Shown: positions 25,606 to 34,431 of the stretch, piece by piece
Layout: each line of letters starts with the position of its first letter
Position numbering within the stretch: position 1 is the first letter of the stretch
NCBI RefSeq assembly: GCF_031845375.1
Contig: NZ_JAVREK010000029.1
Location: 1 to 64,000 of the forward strand
Direction of reading: 5' to 3'
From: Streptomonospora wellingtoniae
GTDB taxonomy: Bacteria > Actinomycetota > Actinomycetes > Streptosporangiales > Streptosporangiaceae
Length of the DNA: 64,000 nucleotides
Position numbers and translations under genes: made by a program
The notes under the pieces: model-generated
What the model was told of the DNA's origin: nothing
Seen by the model: only the letters and a program-made list of their open reading frames with translations
Databases searched by the model: none

Positions 25606-26301
25606 TCAGTCCTCCGCGGGCTTGCGCAGGTGCTGGATCCAGGCCGGGGGCAGGTTGGCCAGAACGCGCTCGGTGCCGACCCCGTAGCGGTTGACCCACT
25701 CCTCGACCACCCAGCCGGACCGCGCCTGCCGCAAGAAGTCCTCGCGGGGGGCGATGACCGCCTTGACCTGCTTGGTGTAAAGGTAGCCGAACAGGGACAG
25801 GCGACCGCCGGGACGCAGCACGGAGAAGTAGTACTCCATGATCTCGCGGACCTCTTCGGCCGTGAAGTTCGCAAAGGGGAGCCCGGAGACGATGACGTCG
25901 TAGCTGACGTCGGGCCCCATGTCGGTGACCAGCTTCTGGTGCACCGTGGCGCCGTCGGCGATCCCGCTGAGATCGGGGTCGGACGTGAGCTGCTCGGCCA
26001 AGCGGCCGGCGAACTCCGGGTTGGACTCGACCAGGTCGATGGTGTCGCCCGCGCGCATGTGCTGGGCGATCACCCGCGAGACGGCCCCCGTGCCGGCGCC
26101 CGCCTCCAGGATGTCCAGGGGGGCGGTGGGGTCTTCGCGTTCGTCGATGAACCGTGCCAGCGCGTGTCCGAGAGCGCGGCTGCTGGGAGCCACCGCCCCC
26201 GTCGCGCGAAAGGTGCGGACCGCTTGGCGGACGAAGAGTCCGGCGTCGCGGAGACGCGAATCGATTCCGGTGGACTGCAGTGGTTTCTGTGGCGCTGCCA
26301 T
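25606..26301 (-). CDS. SAM-dependent methyltransferase (PmtA-like)
   Basis: A 231-aa methyltransferase with motif I ILEAGAGTGAVSRVIAQHM, DLVESNPEFAGRLAEQL, and VSGLPFANFTAEEVREIMEYY. The LPFANF motif and short size match the phospholipid N-methyltransferase (PmtA)/rRNA-adenine-dimethylase-like branch. Methylation of phosphatidylethanolamine is possible but not proven. No ribosome site is visible before the ATG. Confidence 0.82.
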   Translation of the reverse strand: MAAPQKPLQSTGIDSRLRDAGLFVRQAVRTFRATGAVAPSSRALGHALARFIDEREDPTAPLDILEAGAGTGAVSRVIAQHMRAGDTIDLVESNPEFAGRLAEQLTSDPDLSGIADGATVHQKLVTDMGPDVSYDVIVSGLPFANFTAEEVREIMEYYFSVLRPGGRLSLFGYLYTKQVKAVIAPREDFLRQARSGWVVEEWVNRYGVGTERVLANLPPAWIQHLRKPAED

Positions 26302-26602
26302 GCCTGAACGGTAGTGCTTATCGCCGCAAGCCGCAGGTTTGCCGGTGGGCGTGTGCGGTGGCCGAAGCGCTGTACAGCGGACCGGGCGGGGCGCGGGGCC
26401 CGGCCCCTGTGGACGTTCTCCGCGGTTGATCGGTGCGGAGGCGACGCGATCCGCAGGCGGCGGCCGGACGCGTGGGCGTTCGGATGTGATCGGATCGGAG
26501 CCGTCAGAGAGCCGCGGCCGCGGGTAGGGGCACGCCCGGGGCAGCCGCCCCCCGAAGCCGACCGAGTCCCGGGCCGTTCCGCCCGGTGGAGAGCGAGCAG
26601 AC
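26302..26602. other. Intergenic region between divergent genes
   Basis: This 301-base stretch between the divergent PmtA-like and SDR genes should hold both promoters. I see no strong -35/-10 pair, repeat, RNA structure or convincing open frame in it. Confidence 0.3.
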
Positions 26603-27493
26603 GTGAGCGAAACCGAGCCTTCCCCCGAGTCCGCGCGGGCCACTCCCGGCAGCCGCCGGCGCCGCACCGCGCTCGTGACGGGCGCCTCTTCCGGCATCGG
26701 CGAGGAGTACGCCCGCCAACTGGCCCGCCGCGGCTACGACCTCGTCCTGGTCGCGCGCCGAGCCCGGCTCATCGAGGAGCTGGCCGACGACCTCGCCGAG
26801 CAGTGCGGAGTGTCCGCCGCCGCCCTGCCAGCGGACCTGTGCGACTCCGGCGACGTCGCCCGCCTGGAGGAGCGGCTGCGCGCCGACGGCACCGGCGATG
26901 CTGCTCCGATCGACCTGCTCGTCAACAACGCCGGCACCGGCGGGGGCGGCGAGTTCGTCCGCCAGGACCCCGGCGAGGTCGACGCCATGCTCGACCTGAA
27001 CATCCGCGCCGTCGTCCGGCTCGCCCGCGCGGTGCTCCCCGTCCAGATCGCCCGCCGTCGCCGGGCGGGGCTCGGGGCAGGCGACCTTCCGCGGATGGGA
27101 GTCGTCAACGTCTCCTCGATGGCCGGTGAGCTGGCAGCCAACCCCGGCGGCGCCGTCTACGGAGCGACCAAGTCCTTCGTCCGGCTGTGGAGCGAGAGCG
27201 TCGCCTTGGAGGTCGCGGCGCACGGGGTGCACGTCAGCGTCGTGCTTCCCGGCTTCGTGCGCACCGACATGACGCGCGGGGTCCAGGAGAAGGGCCTGCC
27301 CGAAATCGTGTTCGTGGCCAAGGAGCGCATCGTCTCCCAGTCCCTGCGGGCTTGGGCGGCGGGCCGGACGTCGGTCGTGCCCGGTCAGCAGTACAAGACC
27401 GCCGACGGGTTGCTGCGGCTCATCCCGCGCAGCCTGTTCAGGACGCTCGCGCGCCGCAGCGCCTACCAGGACGTGCAGCGCGAAGTGCAGTGA
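26603..27493 (+). CDS. Short-chain dehydrogenase/reductase
   Basis: A 296-aa SDR with the NAD(P) motif TGASSGIG (about 25-32), NNAG, the catalytic serine in NVSSMAG and the YxxxK in YGATK. The stretch LVARRARLIEEL after the second strand suggests NADP(H). Classical SDR fused to nothing else; the substrate is unknown. It resembles the DltE/YqjQ-like group. The GTG start lies 6-8 bases after a GAGCGAG site. Confidence 0.88.
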   Translation: MSETEPSPESARATPGSRRRRTALVTGASSGIGEEYARQLARRGYDLVLVARRARLIEELADDLAEQCGVSAAALPADLCDSGDVARLEERLRADGTGDAAPIDLLVNNAGTGGGGEFVRQDPGEVDAMLDLNIRAVVRLARAVLPVQIARRRRAGLGAGDLPRMGVVNVSSMAGELAANPGGAVYGATKSFVRLWSESVALEVAAHGVHVSVVLPGFVRTDMTRGVQEKGLPEIVFVAKERIVSQSLRAWAAGRTSVVPGQQYKTADGLLRLIPRSLFRTLARRSAYQDVQREVQ

Positions 27494-27647
27494 GGCGGCG
27501 GCCGGGCGCCGCGGCTCCGCGCGCGCCGCGTCCGCCTCTGCCGCACGCACCGCGGCCCGCGTTCACCCGCTGCCGCTGCGTGCGGAGTCACGAGCGGGGG
27601 CGGTGTGCGCCTAGGCTAGGAGGGCATGCCGCCTGAGGAAAGTGATC

Positions 27648-27911
27648 ATGAAGACCTTCGATGAGCTGTTCGCCGAGCTGTCCGAGAAGGCGCGCACGCG
27701 TCCCGAAGGCTCGGGCACGGTCGCGGCGCTGGACGCCGGCGTGCACGGCATCGGCAAGAAGGTCGTCGAAGAGGCCGCCGAGGTGTGGATGGCCGCCGAG
27801 TACGAGTCGGACGCCGCCGCCGCCGAGGAGATCTCGCAGCTGCTCTACCACCTCCAGGTGCTGATGCTGGCGCGCGGACTGCGCCTCGACGACGTCTACC
27901 GGCATCTGTAG
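27648..27911 (+). CDS. hisE: Phosphoribosyl-ATP pyrophosphatase HisE
   Basis: The second step of histidine synthesis: removes pyrophosphate from phosphoribosyl-ATP. The 87-aa protein is typical for stand-alone HisE, with the all-alpha MazG-like fold and the motif KKVVEEAAEVWMAA followed by EEISQLLYHLQVLM. The ATG was chosen because a GAGGAAAG site ends 6 bases upstream; an in-frame GTG two codons earlier lies too close to that site. It is followed by hisG, 84 bases downstream. Confidence 0.95.
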   Translation: MKTFDELFAELSEKARTRPEGSGTVAALDAGVHGIGKKVVEEAAEVWMAAEYESDAAAAEEISQLLYHLQVLMLARGLRLDDVYRHL

Positions 27912-27995
27912 GCCGGTCCGGAACTCCGCCAGCCCCCGACCGGCCGACTCCGTGCCCCTGCTCGACCGCCGACGCTCAACGAGGACACCCGCACC

Positions 27996-28850
27996 ATGGC
28001 TGACCAGCTCCGAATCGCCGTGCCCAATAAGGGACAGCTCGCCGAACCCGCCAGCGCCATGCTCCGCGAGGCCGGATACCGCCAGCGCAAGGACTCCCGC
28101 GACCTCGTCATGGTCGACCCGGAGAACGAGGCCGAGTTCTTCTTCCTGCGCCCCAAGGACATCGCCGTCTACGTCGGCGAAGGCATCCTGCAGGCCGGCA
28201 TCACCGGCCGCGACATGCTGCTCGACTCCGGGGCACCGGTGGAGGAGGCGCTCGCCCTCGGCTTCGGCGGCTCCACCTTCCGCTTCGCTGCGCGCGGAGG
28301 TGCCTCGATGACGGTCGAGGACCTCAAGGGCAAGCGGATCGCCACCTCCTTCGAAGGGCTGCTGGAGCAGTACCTCGAAGGGAAGGGGATCGAGGCGCGC
28401 GTCATCCACCTCGACGGCGCGGTCGAGAGCTCGATCCAGCTCGGCGTGGCCGACGCGGTGGCCGACGTGGTCTCGACCGGGACGACGCTGCGCAACGCCG
28501 GGCTGGAGCTGTTCGGCGAACCGATCCTCACCTCCGAAGGCGTGGTCATCCGCCCGCGCGGCGCCGCGCAGGACCCCAAGATCGAGCAGCTGCTGCGCCG
28601 GCTCCGCGGTGTGCTGGTGGCGCGCGACTACGTGATGATGGACTACGACGTCCACGCCGAGCAGCTCGACGACGCGGTGGCCCTGACCCCCGGCATGGAG
28701 GGGCCCACCGTCTCGCCGCTGCACCGCGAGGGCTGGGTGGCCGTGCGCGCCATGGTCCCCCGCTCGGACGCTCAGCGGATCATGGACGATCTCTGGGAGC
28801 TCGGGGCACGCGCGATCCTGGTCACCGACATCTACGCCTGTCGCCTGTGA
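27996..28850 (+). CDS. hisG: ATP phosphoribosyltransferase HisG (long form)
   Basis: The first committed step of histidine synthesis: condenses ATP and PRPP. The 284-aa length and the C-terminal ACT-like regulatory domain (about 215-284) identify the long, hexameric, histidine-inhibited form that does not need HisZ. Motifs include LRIAVPNKGQL at the start, GITGRDML, and the PRPP loop region DVVSTGTTLRN. It is probably co-transcribed with hisE. No other his genes are in the window. Confidence 0.96.
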   Translation: MADQLRIAVPNKGQLAEPASAMLREAGYRQRKDSRDLVMVDPENEAEFFFLRPKDIAVYVGEGILQAGITGRDMLLDSGAPVEEALALGFGGSTFRFAARGGASMTVEDLKGKRIATSFEGLLEQYLEGKGIEARVIHLDGAVESSIQLGVADAVADVVSTGTTLRNAGLELFGEPILTSEGVVIRPRGAAQDPKIEQLLRRLRGVLVARDYVMMDYDVHAEQLDDAVALTPGMEGPTVSPLHREGWVAVRAMVPRSDAQRIMDDLWELGARAILVTDIYACRL

Positions 28851-29243
28851 GCACCGGGTCGAAGACGGACGCCGCCGACCGCGGCCGGCATCACATCGCA
28901 TCTTGCGCCGCGCCGTCCGCGTGAGGGGAGGGGCGGGAGTGCCCGCATCCGCTGATTTGGACGGACGCGCTCCGCTCACGGTTCCCTCCGCTTCCGGTCA
29001 CGCGCCCGCCACCTGCGCTTTCGCTCCGCGTCCGGTTCCGGACGGGCCGAGGCGTTCGTCCAGCAGCGGGATCGCGTCCATCATGGAACGCGGATCGTCT
29101 GTCCGGCCGCCGATCCCGGTTCCGCTCCGCCCCCGCGGAGACCGTGTCCGCGCGGCCGGTAGCGCGAGCCGGCAGATCACGACTTCATCGGTCCGCCTCC
29201 CCGAGGCCGCGGGCGGATCCGATGACCGACCCCAGGTGGTGCC
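28851..29243 (+). other. Intergenic region before the toxin gene
   Basis: This 393-base stretch separates hisG from the toxin. It holds no convincing gene; a short frame starting at an ATG near 29083 overlaps the toxin start out of frame and lacks a ribosome site. No WXG100 partner gene is present, as might be expected next to a type VII substrate. No strong promoter is recognisable. Confidence 0.3.
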
Positions 29244-31490
29244 GTGGCGACCGAAGGCCTGATCGATCCGAGCGCGATCCCGATTCCGCAGGTCAAGCCC
29301 GAGGACCTGCGCACAGCGGCTTCGGCGCTCAGAACCGACGGCGGCGACATCTCCCAGTTCGGCCAGGACATCAAGTCCTCGTGGAAGGGCCTGGAGGGCA
29401 TCTACATCGCCCCTGAGGACAACGTCCTCCTCTCGGCCATCGACCCGGTCGCCACTAAGGGCGACGAGGTGGACGGGGCGGTCGCCACCGCGGCCGACGC
29501 GCTGGAGACCTTCGCCGACGAAGCCGAGCGGATCAAGGGCAGGCTGCAGGGGCTGAAGGCCGACGCCGAGTCGTTCGTGTCCGACGTCGAGGGGGACGAC
29601 GACTGGCGCGAGGACGAGGACAAGGTCAACGAGCACAACGGCATGAACGACGACGTGCTCGCCGCCCTCAACGAGTACATGACCGCCGAGCGTGACTGCG
29701 CCAACAAGATCACGTCGCTGTTCGGCGGCACCACGTTCGTGGCCACGGCGCCGGGCGAAGAAGGATCGGTCGGCTCGGACGAGCAGGCCCACGGCTACAC
29801 CGAGATCCCCGAAGGCGTGGAGACGCCGTGGGCGACGCCGCAGGAGTACGACGCGCCCTGGTATGAGGATGCCTGGAACGGTGTGAAGGACTTCGGTGTC
29901 GGTTTCGCCGAGGACCTGGGCAGTCTGGTCGGGTTGTACGGCGAGGACGGCTGGGGCGTCGGTTCGTGGAGCGAGTGGGGCAGCAATCTCAAGAACAACT
30001 GGGGCGACACCCTGGCCGGCCTGGGCAGTCTGGTCGGCCTGTACGGGGAGAACGGGTGGGGTGTCAGTTCTTGGGGCGAGTGGGGCAGCAACCTCGGCAA
30101 CGGCTGGACGGAGTTCGCGCACGCGATCGTGCCCTGGCGTGAATGGGGCGATCGGCCGGGATATGTGATCACGCAGACGATCTGCAACGTGGGCAGCATG
30201 TTCGTGGGCGGCGCCGGTGTGGTCAAGGCGCTGGCCAAGGGGGCGCGCAAGGTCGGGGGCAACGGTGATGTGGATGTGGACGCCAACCGTCCCGACGCCG
30301 ACGTCGACCTCCAGGACGCGAGCCGGCTGAGCGACAGCCCCGGGCAGACCACGCAGGGCCTGCAGAACCGGCTGGACGACCTCGACATCGACCAGCAGCA
30401 GCTCGACGGTATCCAGGACTCGCTGGACGAGGCCGAGGGCTTCGACACCCAGCCGACCCCCGTCGGTGGCGGCGACCCGATCGACACCGGCGGCAACACC
30501 CCGAGCGGCGGAGGCAACGGGAACGGTGACGGCACGCCGGACGGCGACGGCGTCCCGAATGGCGACGGTGTCCCGAAGGGGGGCGGCGACGGTGTCCCGG
30601 AGGGGGACGGGGACAGCACGCCGGACGGGGACGGTGTCCCGGACGGTGACGGGGACAGCACGCCGGACGTCGACAGCACGCCGGACGGGGACGGCACGCA
30701 GGACGGCGACAGCACGCCGGACGGCGACAGCACGCCGGACGGCGACGGCACCCCCGAGGACGGGGGCCGCGGGGAGGAGGACGGCCCGGGGACGGACGGA
30801 GAGGACGCGCCTCCCCTGCCGCCGGACCCCAAGGGCAGCCAGGTTCTCGATCGGCTCGACGAGTCCAGGGTCGAACGCGGTGACGACGGCCTGATCGACA
30901 CCGTCGACGGTAGGCCCGTCAACTCCTATCTGCGCGACCTTGTGAAGCAGCGGGCGGAAGGAATACGTGACCTCGTGGCCGACAAGGGGGCGTCGAAGAA
31001 CTCGCTCGGCGGCCTCGGCGGCGCGGTCAACGCAGTCGTGATCGACCGGCGCACCGGTACCGTGATCGAAGCCGTGAACGGGCGCCGTGACGACGTCATT
31101 TCACCTGACGATGTCCACCCCCTCCTCGCGGAGAGGCTCGAATCGATGCGCGATAACGGGCCCTACAAGATGTACGATCGGCGTACCGGCGAGGAGATCG
31201 GGGAAAGCGAGTTCCCGCACAATGACAACCCCCTCCGGCACGCCGAGGTCAAGGCTTTGAATGAACTGCTGAACCTGCGTGGGAGGGACGCGGGCGCGGA
31301 TGTGCTCTCGGACTTCCAGGTCGATCCGATGTTCACGCTCTACAAGTCCGGCCCGACCCCGGCTCCGTGCTGCGCCAACTGCACCAGGCTAATCGATGGC
31401 GCCGGCAGCAATACCGACCGGCTGCTCTATCCGCCAGGTCATCCGAACAGCGCCGAAACAACGGTCGAGGGGGATTATGGAACGGGTTGA
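29244..31490 (+). CDS. Predicted type VII-secreted polymorphic toxin with YwqJ-like deaminase domain
   Basis: A 748-aa modular toxin. Residues 1-160 form a helical WXG100-like secretion domain with W47-K-G49 and, after the helix pair, a YxxxE motif (Y145-E149). Residues 223-251 and 257-287 are two Trp/Gly-rich repeats sharing GSLVGLYGE and EWGSNL. A glycine-rich segment (about 305-335) may be membrane-active. An Asp/Gly-rich linker (about 425-525, repeats of TPDGDG) leads to a C-terminal deaminase domain with HAE at 666-668 and P708-C-C-A-N-C713, the zinc motifs of YwqJ-like nucleic-acid deaminases. It probably targets competing bacteria. The GTG start has AGGTGG upstream, and its end overlaps the immunity gene. 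Confidence 0.85.
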   Translation: MATEGLIDPSAIPIPQVKPEDLRTAASALRTDGGDISQFGQDIKSSWKGLEGIYIAPEDNVLLSAIDPVATKGDEVDGAVATAADALETFADEAERIKGRLQGLKADAESFVSDVEGDDDWREDEDKVNEHNGMNDDVLAALNEYMTAERDCANKITSLFGGTTFVATAPGEEGSVGSDEQAHGYTEIPEGVETPWATPQEYDAPWYEDAWNGVKDFGVGFAEDLGSLVGLYGEDGWGVGSWSEWGSNLKNNWGDTLAGLGSLVGLYGENGWGVSSWGEWGSNLGNGWTEFAHAIVPWREWGDRPGYVITQTICNVGSMFVGGAGVVKALAKGARKVGGNGDVDVDANRPDADVDLQDASRLSDSPGQTTQGLQNRLDDLDIDQQQLDGIQDSLDEAEGFDTQPTPVGGGDPIDTGGNTPSGGGNGNGDGTPDGDGVPNGDGVPKGGGDGVPEGDGDSTPDGDGVPDGDGDSTPDVDSTPDGDGTQDGDSTPDGDSTPDGDGTPEDGGRGEEDGPGTDGEDAPPLPPDPKGSQVLDRLDESRVERGDDGLIDTVDGRPVNSYLRDLVKQRAEGIRDLVADKGASKNSLGGLGGAVNAVVIDRRTGTVIEAVNGRRDDVISPDDVHPLLAERLESMRDNGPYKMYDRRTGEEIGESEFPHNDNPLRHAEVKALNELLNLRGRDAGADVLSDFQVDPMFTLYKSGPTPAPCCANCTRLIDGAGSNTDRLLYPPGHPNSAETTVEGDYGTG
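30529..30760 (+). repeat. Asp-Gly repeat tract in the toxin linker
   Basis: Imperfect tandem units of 12-18 bases encode TPDGDG, VPDGDG and DSTPDGDS. The aspartate-rich pattern resembles calcium-binding linkers in secreted proteins, but no dockerin loop is complete. The linker joins the secretion part to the toxic tip, a place where such toxins often recombine. Confidence 0.75.
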
Positions 31491-31836
31491 GGACACGGAT
31501 ATCGAGTACGATGACGGAATCGCTTTCCTCAATGACGATGTTTACACCGGCGAGGTTGTCGAGCTCGATTCGGACGGAAACGTGATCGGGCTGATCACGT
31601 ACAAGAGGGGGCACGAGCACGGGCCGTGGCTCGAGTGGTATTCGAGCGGCGCCCGGAAAGTCGAAGGGCAGGTCGACATCGGCAAGGGCGCGGTCGGGAC
31701 GTGGCGGCACTGGCATGAGAACGGCCGTCTCGCCCAGGAGCGCCGGTTCGACGACCGCGGCCGTGCGCTGTCCAACCGCACCTGGGACGCCGAGGGAAAC
31801 CTGGTCGAGGACCGGCAGTACTCCAACCCCATGTGA
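31477..31836 (+). CDS. YwqK-like immunity protein (MORN-type repeats)
   Basis: A 119-aa predicted cytoplasmic immunity protein. It has MORN-variant units (EHGPWLEWYSSGARKVEG, GTWRHWHENGRLAQERRF, and a third ending EGNLVEDRQY) typical of YwqK-family antitoxins, which are the partners of YwqJ deaminase toxins in Bacillus. The ATG lies inside the toxin gene, 14 bases overlapping, with GAGGGGG just upstream, so translation is coupled and immunity is made whenever toxin is. The overlap strongly supports a toxin-immunity pair. Confidence 0.85.
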   Translation: MERVEDTDIEYDDGIAFLNDDVYTGEVVELDSDGNVIGLITYKRGHEHGPWLEWYSSGARKVEGQVDIGKGAVGTWRHWHENGRLAQERRFDDRGRALSNRTWDAEGNLVEDRQYSNPM

Positions 31837-31997
31837 CGGTCCGTCGCGGTGGTGACGGGTCGTCGCACCGGGACGGACCCGTGCTCGCTCCCGGTAGCGG
31901 CGGGCGCATGGCGGCTCGAGGCCGGTGGGTAGGATCCGACTCGGCGGCCGGGGCGGAGCATTGCGCCCCCGGGAGCAGTCGAGTCCGAGGAGGACCG

Positions 31998-32735
31998 GTG
32001 GACCGCGCAACCGCATGGCCCGCGGGTGCCGAACCGGAGCCCGCGGTCGTCGAGCGAACCGTCGGGGCCACCGGCGGGGAGCTGGTGCTGCGTCGCGCCG
32101 GGGAGCACTTCGAGATCATCAGCAACGGGGTGTTCCTGATGGACACCCGCGACGGCGAGTCCGAGCGGGAGATGGTGCGGGCCTGCCTGGCGGCGCTGCC
32201 CGGCGGCGGCCGCGGCGCTTCGGGCCCCCGGGTGCTGATCGCCGGTCTGGGCGTGGGCTTCTCGGCCCGCGAGGCGCTGGACGACCCGAGAGTGGAGCGT
32301 GTGCGGGTGGTCGAGCTGGAACCCGCGGTCGTCGAATGGCATAGCGGTCCGCTGGGCGCCGCCGCGGGCCGTGTACTCGCCGATCCTCGCTGCGAGGTGG
32401 TCTGCGGCGACTTCGGCGCGTGGCTCGCCTCTGCAGCCGAGGAGGCCGAAACCGCCGGGCCCTGGGCCGACGTCGTCTGCCTCGACACCGACAACGGACC
32501 GGACTGGACGGTGGTCGAGGGCAACGGCCGGCTGTACGAGGCCGCCGCGCTCGCACGGCTGCGGAGGCTGCTGCGGCCGGGCGGCGCCGTCGCCTTCTGG
32601 AGCGCCATGCGCGCGCCGGACTTCGCCCGACTGCTGGAGCGCGAGTTCGGCGCGGTCGAGACCATCGAGGTCGCCGCCCGGGCGGGGGAGCCCGACGTGG
32701 TCTATCTCGCGCGGGGCCCCGCGCCCGCGTCCTGA
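31998..32735 (+). CDS. Spermidine-synthase-like protein
   Basis: A 245-aa protein with the SpeE-type Rossmann fold: ISNGVFLMDTRDGESEREMV, then LIAGLGVGFSAREAL, VRVVELEPAVVEWH and VVCLDTDNGPDW. It lacks the full N-terminal domain of true spermidine synthases. Actinobacteria carry many such short proteins of unknown substrate. The GTG has an excellent GAGGAGG site 4 bases upstream, which decides it over earlier codons. It is 161 bases after the immunity gene. Confidence 0.82.
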   Translation: MDRATAWPAGAEPEPAVVERTVGATGGELVLRRAGEHFEIISNGVFLMDTRDGESEREMVRACLAALPGGGRGASGPRVLIAGLGVGFSAREALDDPRVERVRVVELEPAVVEWHSGPLGAAAGRVLADPRCEVVCGDFGAWLASAAEEAETAGPWADVVCLDTDNGPDWTVVEGNGRLYEAAALARLRRLLRPGGAVAFWSAMRAPDFARLLEREFGAVETIEVAARAGEPDVVYLARGPAPAS

Positions 32736-32751
32736 CGCCCCGCCGACGAAA

Positions 32752-32777
32752 GGGGCGCACCCGTACGGGTACGCCCC
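32752..32777. terminator. Bidirectional hairpin between convergent genes
   Basis: ggggcg / cgcccc encloses the palindrome acccgtacgggt, giving a long stem with single-base bulges. It lies between the spermidine-synthase-like gene and the convergent thioredoxin gene. On the minus strand it is followed by tttcgtc, a weak T tract. Confidence 0.7.
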
Positions 32778-32793
32778 CTGGCACGGCGTGCGT

Positions 32794-33177
32794 TCACTCG
32801 GCAGGTGCCTCGTCGTCGGCCTGCTGCTTCTCGATCTCCTTGCGGACCTCGTCCATGTCGAGCTCGCGGGCCTGGCGGATGAGGTCTTCCAGGCTCTCCT
32901 TCGGCAGCGCGCCCGGCTGCGCGTAGATGACCGTCTTGTCGCGGACCACCATCAGCGTGGGGATGGACTGGATGTCGAAGCTGGCGGCCAGCTCCTGCTG
33001 GTCCTCGGTGTCGACCTTGGCGAAGAGCAGGTCGTCGTGCTTCTCCGAGGCCTCTTCGTAGACCGGGGCGAACTGCTTGCACGGTCCGCACCAGGACGCC
33101 CAGAAGTCGATGAGAACGAACTCGTTCTCCGTCAGGGTCTCGTTGAAATTGTCCTTGGTGAGTTCTGTCGTGGCCAC
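32794..33177 (-). CDS. Thioredoxin
   Basis: A 127-aa cytoplasmic thioredoxin with the active site W29-C-G-P-C33 in LIDFWASWCGPCKQFAPVY and the cis-proline in IQSIPTLMVV. The C-terminal ~20 residues form an acidic extension (EKQQADDEAPAE) longer than E. coli TrxA. The GTG start has AGGAG 6 bases upstream. There is no thioredoxin reductase gene nearby. Confidence 0.94.
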   Translation of the reverse strand: MATTELTKDNFNETLTENEFVLIDFWASWCGPCKQFAPVYEEASEKHDDLLFAKVDTEDQQELAASFDIQSIPTLMVVRDKTVIYAQPGALPKESLEDLIRQARELDMDEVRKEIEKQQADDEAPAE

Positions 33178-33534
33178 GAAGTCTCCTGCTGACGGGTCGG
33201 TTGCGTGCTGCCTCGTAGAGCGGTCGTGCCCGCTGATTTGTTCCACAAGCCTCGGCGTGGCCACAGATCAGGGCACACCCCGCGGTGTCGAGCCCCAAGG
33301 CCCGGGGGCGACGCTATGCCCTCCCCTCGCCGGCCGTCATCTCGACGGCCGGGCCCGGCGCCGCGTGTCGCCCGCTACCCGCGAAGGTCGGCCCGTTCAC
33401 TCTCGCGGATCCCTACAAAACACCGGTTCAATACCGGTTTGGGAGGAATATGTCGAGGTCACTAGGGTCATAGCGACAGGAAGATCGCTACGGCACCGGC
33501 CGCCCGGAGGGCGGTCGCCGACGGAAGGGCGGCA
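33178..33534. other. Intergenic region between divergent thioredoxin and DUF202 genes
   Basis: This 357-base stretch should hold both promoters. Near its right end two copies of accggt spaced by 5 bases (33422-33438) are followed by a strong GGGAGGAAT site and a seven-codon frame (MSRSLGS, 33450-33473). It could be a leader peptide of the DUF202 transcript or chance. No other feature is evident. Confidence 0.3.
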
Positions 33535-33933
33535 ATGGCCGCGGGTAGAGACCCCTCCGGCGAGGGGGAGGCGGGTTCGGGCGGGCAGCGTTCGGGCGGT
33601 TCGCGGGGAGCTGAACCGGACTACCGCTTCACGCTGGCCAACGAGCGCACCTTCCTTGCCTGGATCCGCACGGCCCTCGCGCTGATCGCCGGCGCGGTGG
33701 CGGTGCTGCACCTGGTTCCGCTGGACTGGCACTCCGGGGTGAAGCTGGCCGTCGGGTTCGCGCTCACCGGCCTGGCGGTCGTGATCACCGTCTACGCGCC
33801 GCTGCGCTGGCTGCATGTGCAGAAGGCAATGCGCCGCGACCAGCCGCTGCCCATGAGCGCGCTGCCCGTACTGACCGCCGTCGGGGTCGCCATTGTGTGC
33901 GCGGTCGTGTTGTTCGGGAACTACTGGTCGTGA
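33535..33933 (+). CDS. DUF202 / YidH-family membrane protein (1)
   Basis: A 132-aa protein. After a ~28-residue disordered Gly-rich head, the DUF202 domain has the conserved LANERTFLAWIRTALALI and three membrane helices. Family function is unknown (YidH in E. coli). A GGAAGGGC site precedes the ATG. It overlaps the next gene by four bases (GTGA), so the two are translationally coupled and may form a heteromeric membrane complex. Confidence 0.88.
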   Translation: MAAGRDPSGEGEAGSGGQRSGGSRGAEPDYRFTLANERTFLAWIRTALALIAGAVAVLHLVPLDWHSGVKLAVGFALTGLAVVITVYAPLRWLHVQKAMRRDQPLPMSALPVLTAVGVAIVCAVVLFGNYWS

Positions 33934-34343
33934 GCGCGTCCGAAGATGGCGGCTCCGGAACCGGGCCACGCCCTCCGCGGCCCCAGCGCGAGGCGCGATC
34001 CGCCGGTCTGCAGGCCGAGCGCACGCTGCTCGCCTGGCAGCGGACCGTGATCGTGGTCATCGTCGTGGCGGTGCTCTACCTGCGCGACCCGTTGGAACCG
34101 GGTGGGGCGCAGCAGGGCGGCGACCCGCTGTATCGACTGTTCCCCGTTCTGGGCGTGTTGGCCGCGCTCGGCGTGCTCATCGTGCACCTGCGGCGGCGCT
34201 GGCGCGCCACGGAGCACGGGCTGCACGACGACCGGACCGGTCGGCCGCCCGCACCGGTGGCCCGGCCGTGGGCGCTGGTCCTGGTCAGCGCCGCGTCCTG
34301 CCTACTGGCGATCGCGGTCGCCGTGAGCGCGCTGATGGTGTGA
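33930..34343 (+). CDS. DUF202-family membrane protein (2)
   Basis: A 137-aa partner of the previous gene, starting with the GTG that overlaps its stop codon. It has the DUF202 signature in a diverged form (LQAERTLLAWQRTVIVVI) and about three membrane helices. DUF202 proteins are often encoded in adjacent pairs in actinobacteria, one longer and one with extra charged loops. Function unknown. Confidence 0.86.
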   Translation: MSASEDGGSGTGPRPPRPQREARSAGLQAERTLLAWQRTVIVVIVVAVLYLRDPLEPGGAQQGGDPLYRLFPVLGVLAALGVLIVHLRRRWRATEHGLHDDRTGRPPAPVARPWALVLVSAASCLLAIAVAVSALMV

Positions 34344-34431
34344 CGTGCGTGCCCGCTGACGCCTGCGCTTGGGGGCCGGACAGCGGGAATCCGGCCCTTG
34401 GGGCAGCAGGATCGGGACTAGGCCCCCGGGA

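Noticed and set aside
29083..29262. Short frame just before the toxin gene, a possible WXG100 partner
   Set aside because: It has no WXG motif or helical character, no ribosome site, and overlaps the toxin start.
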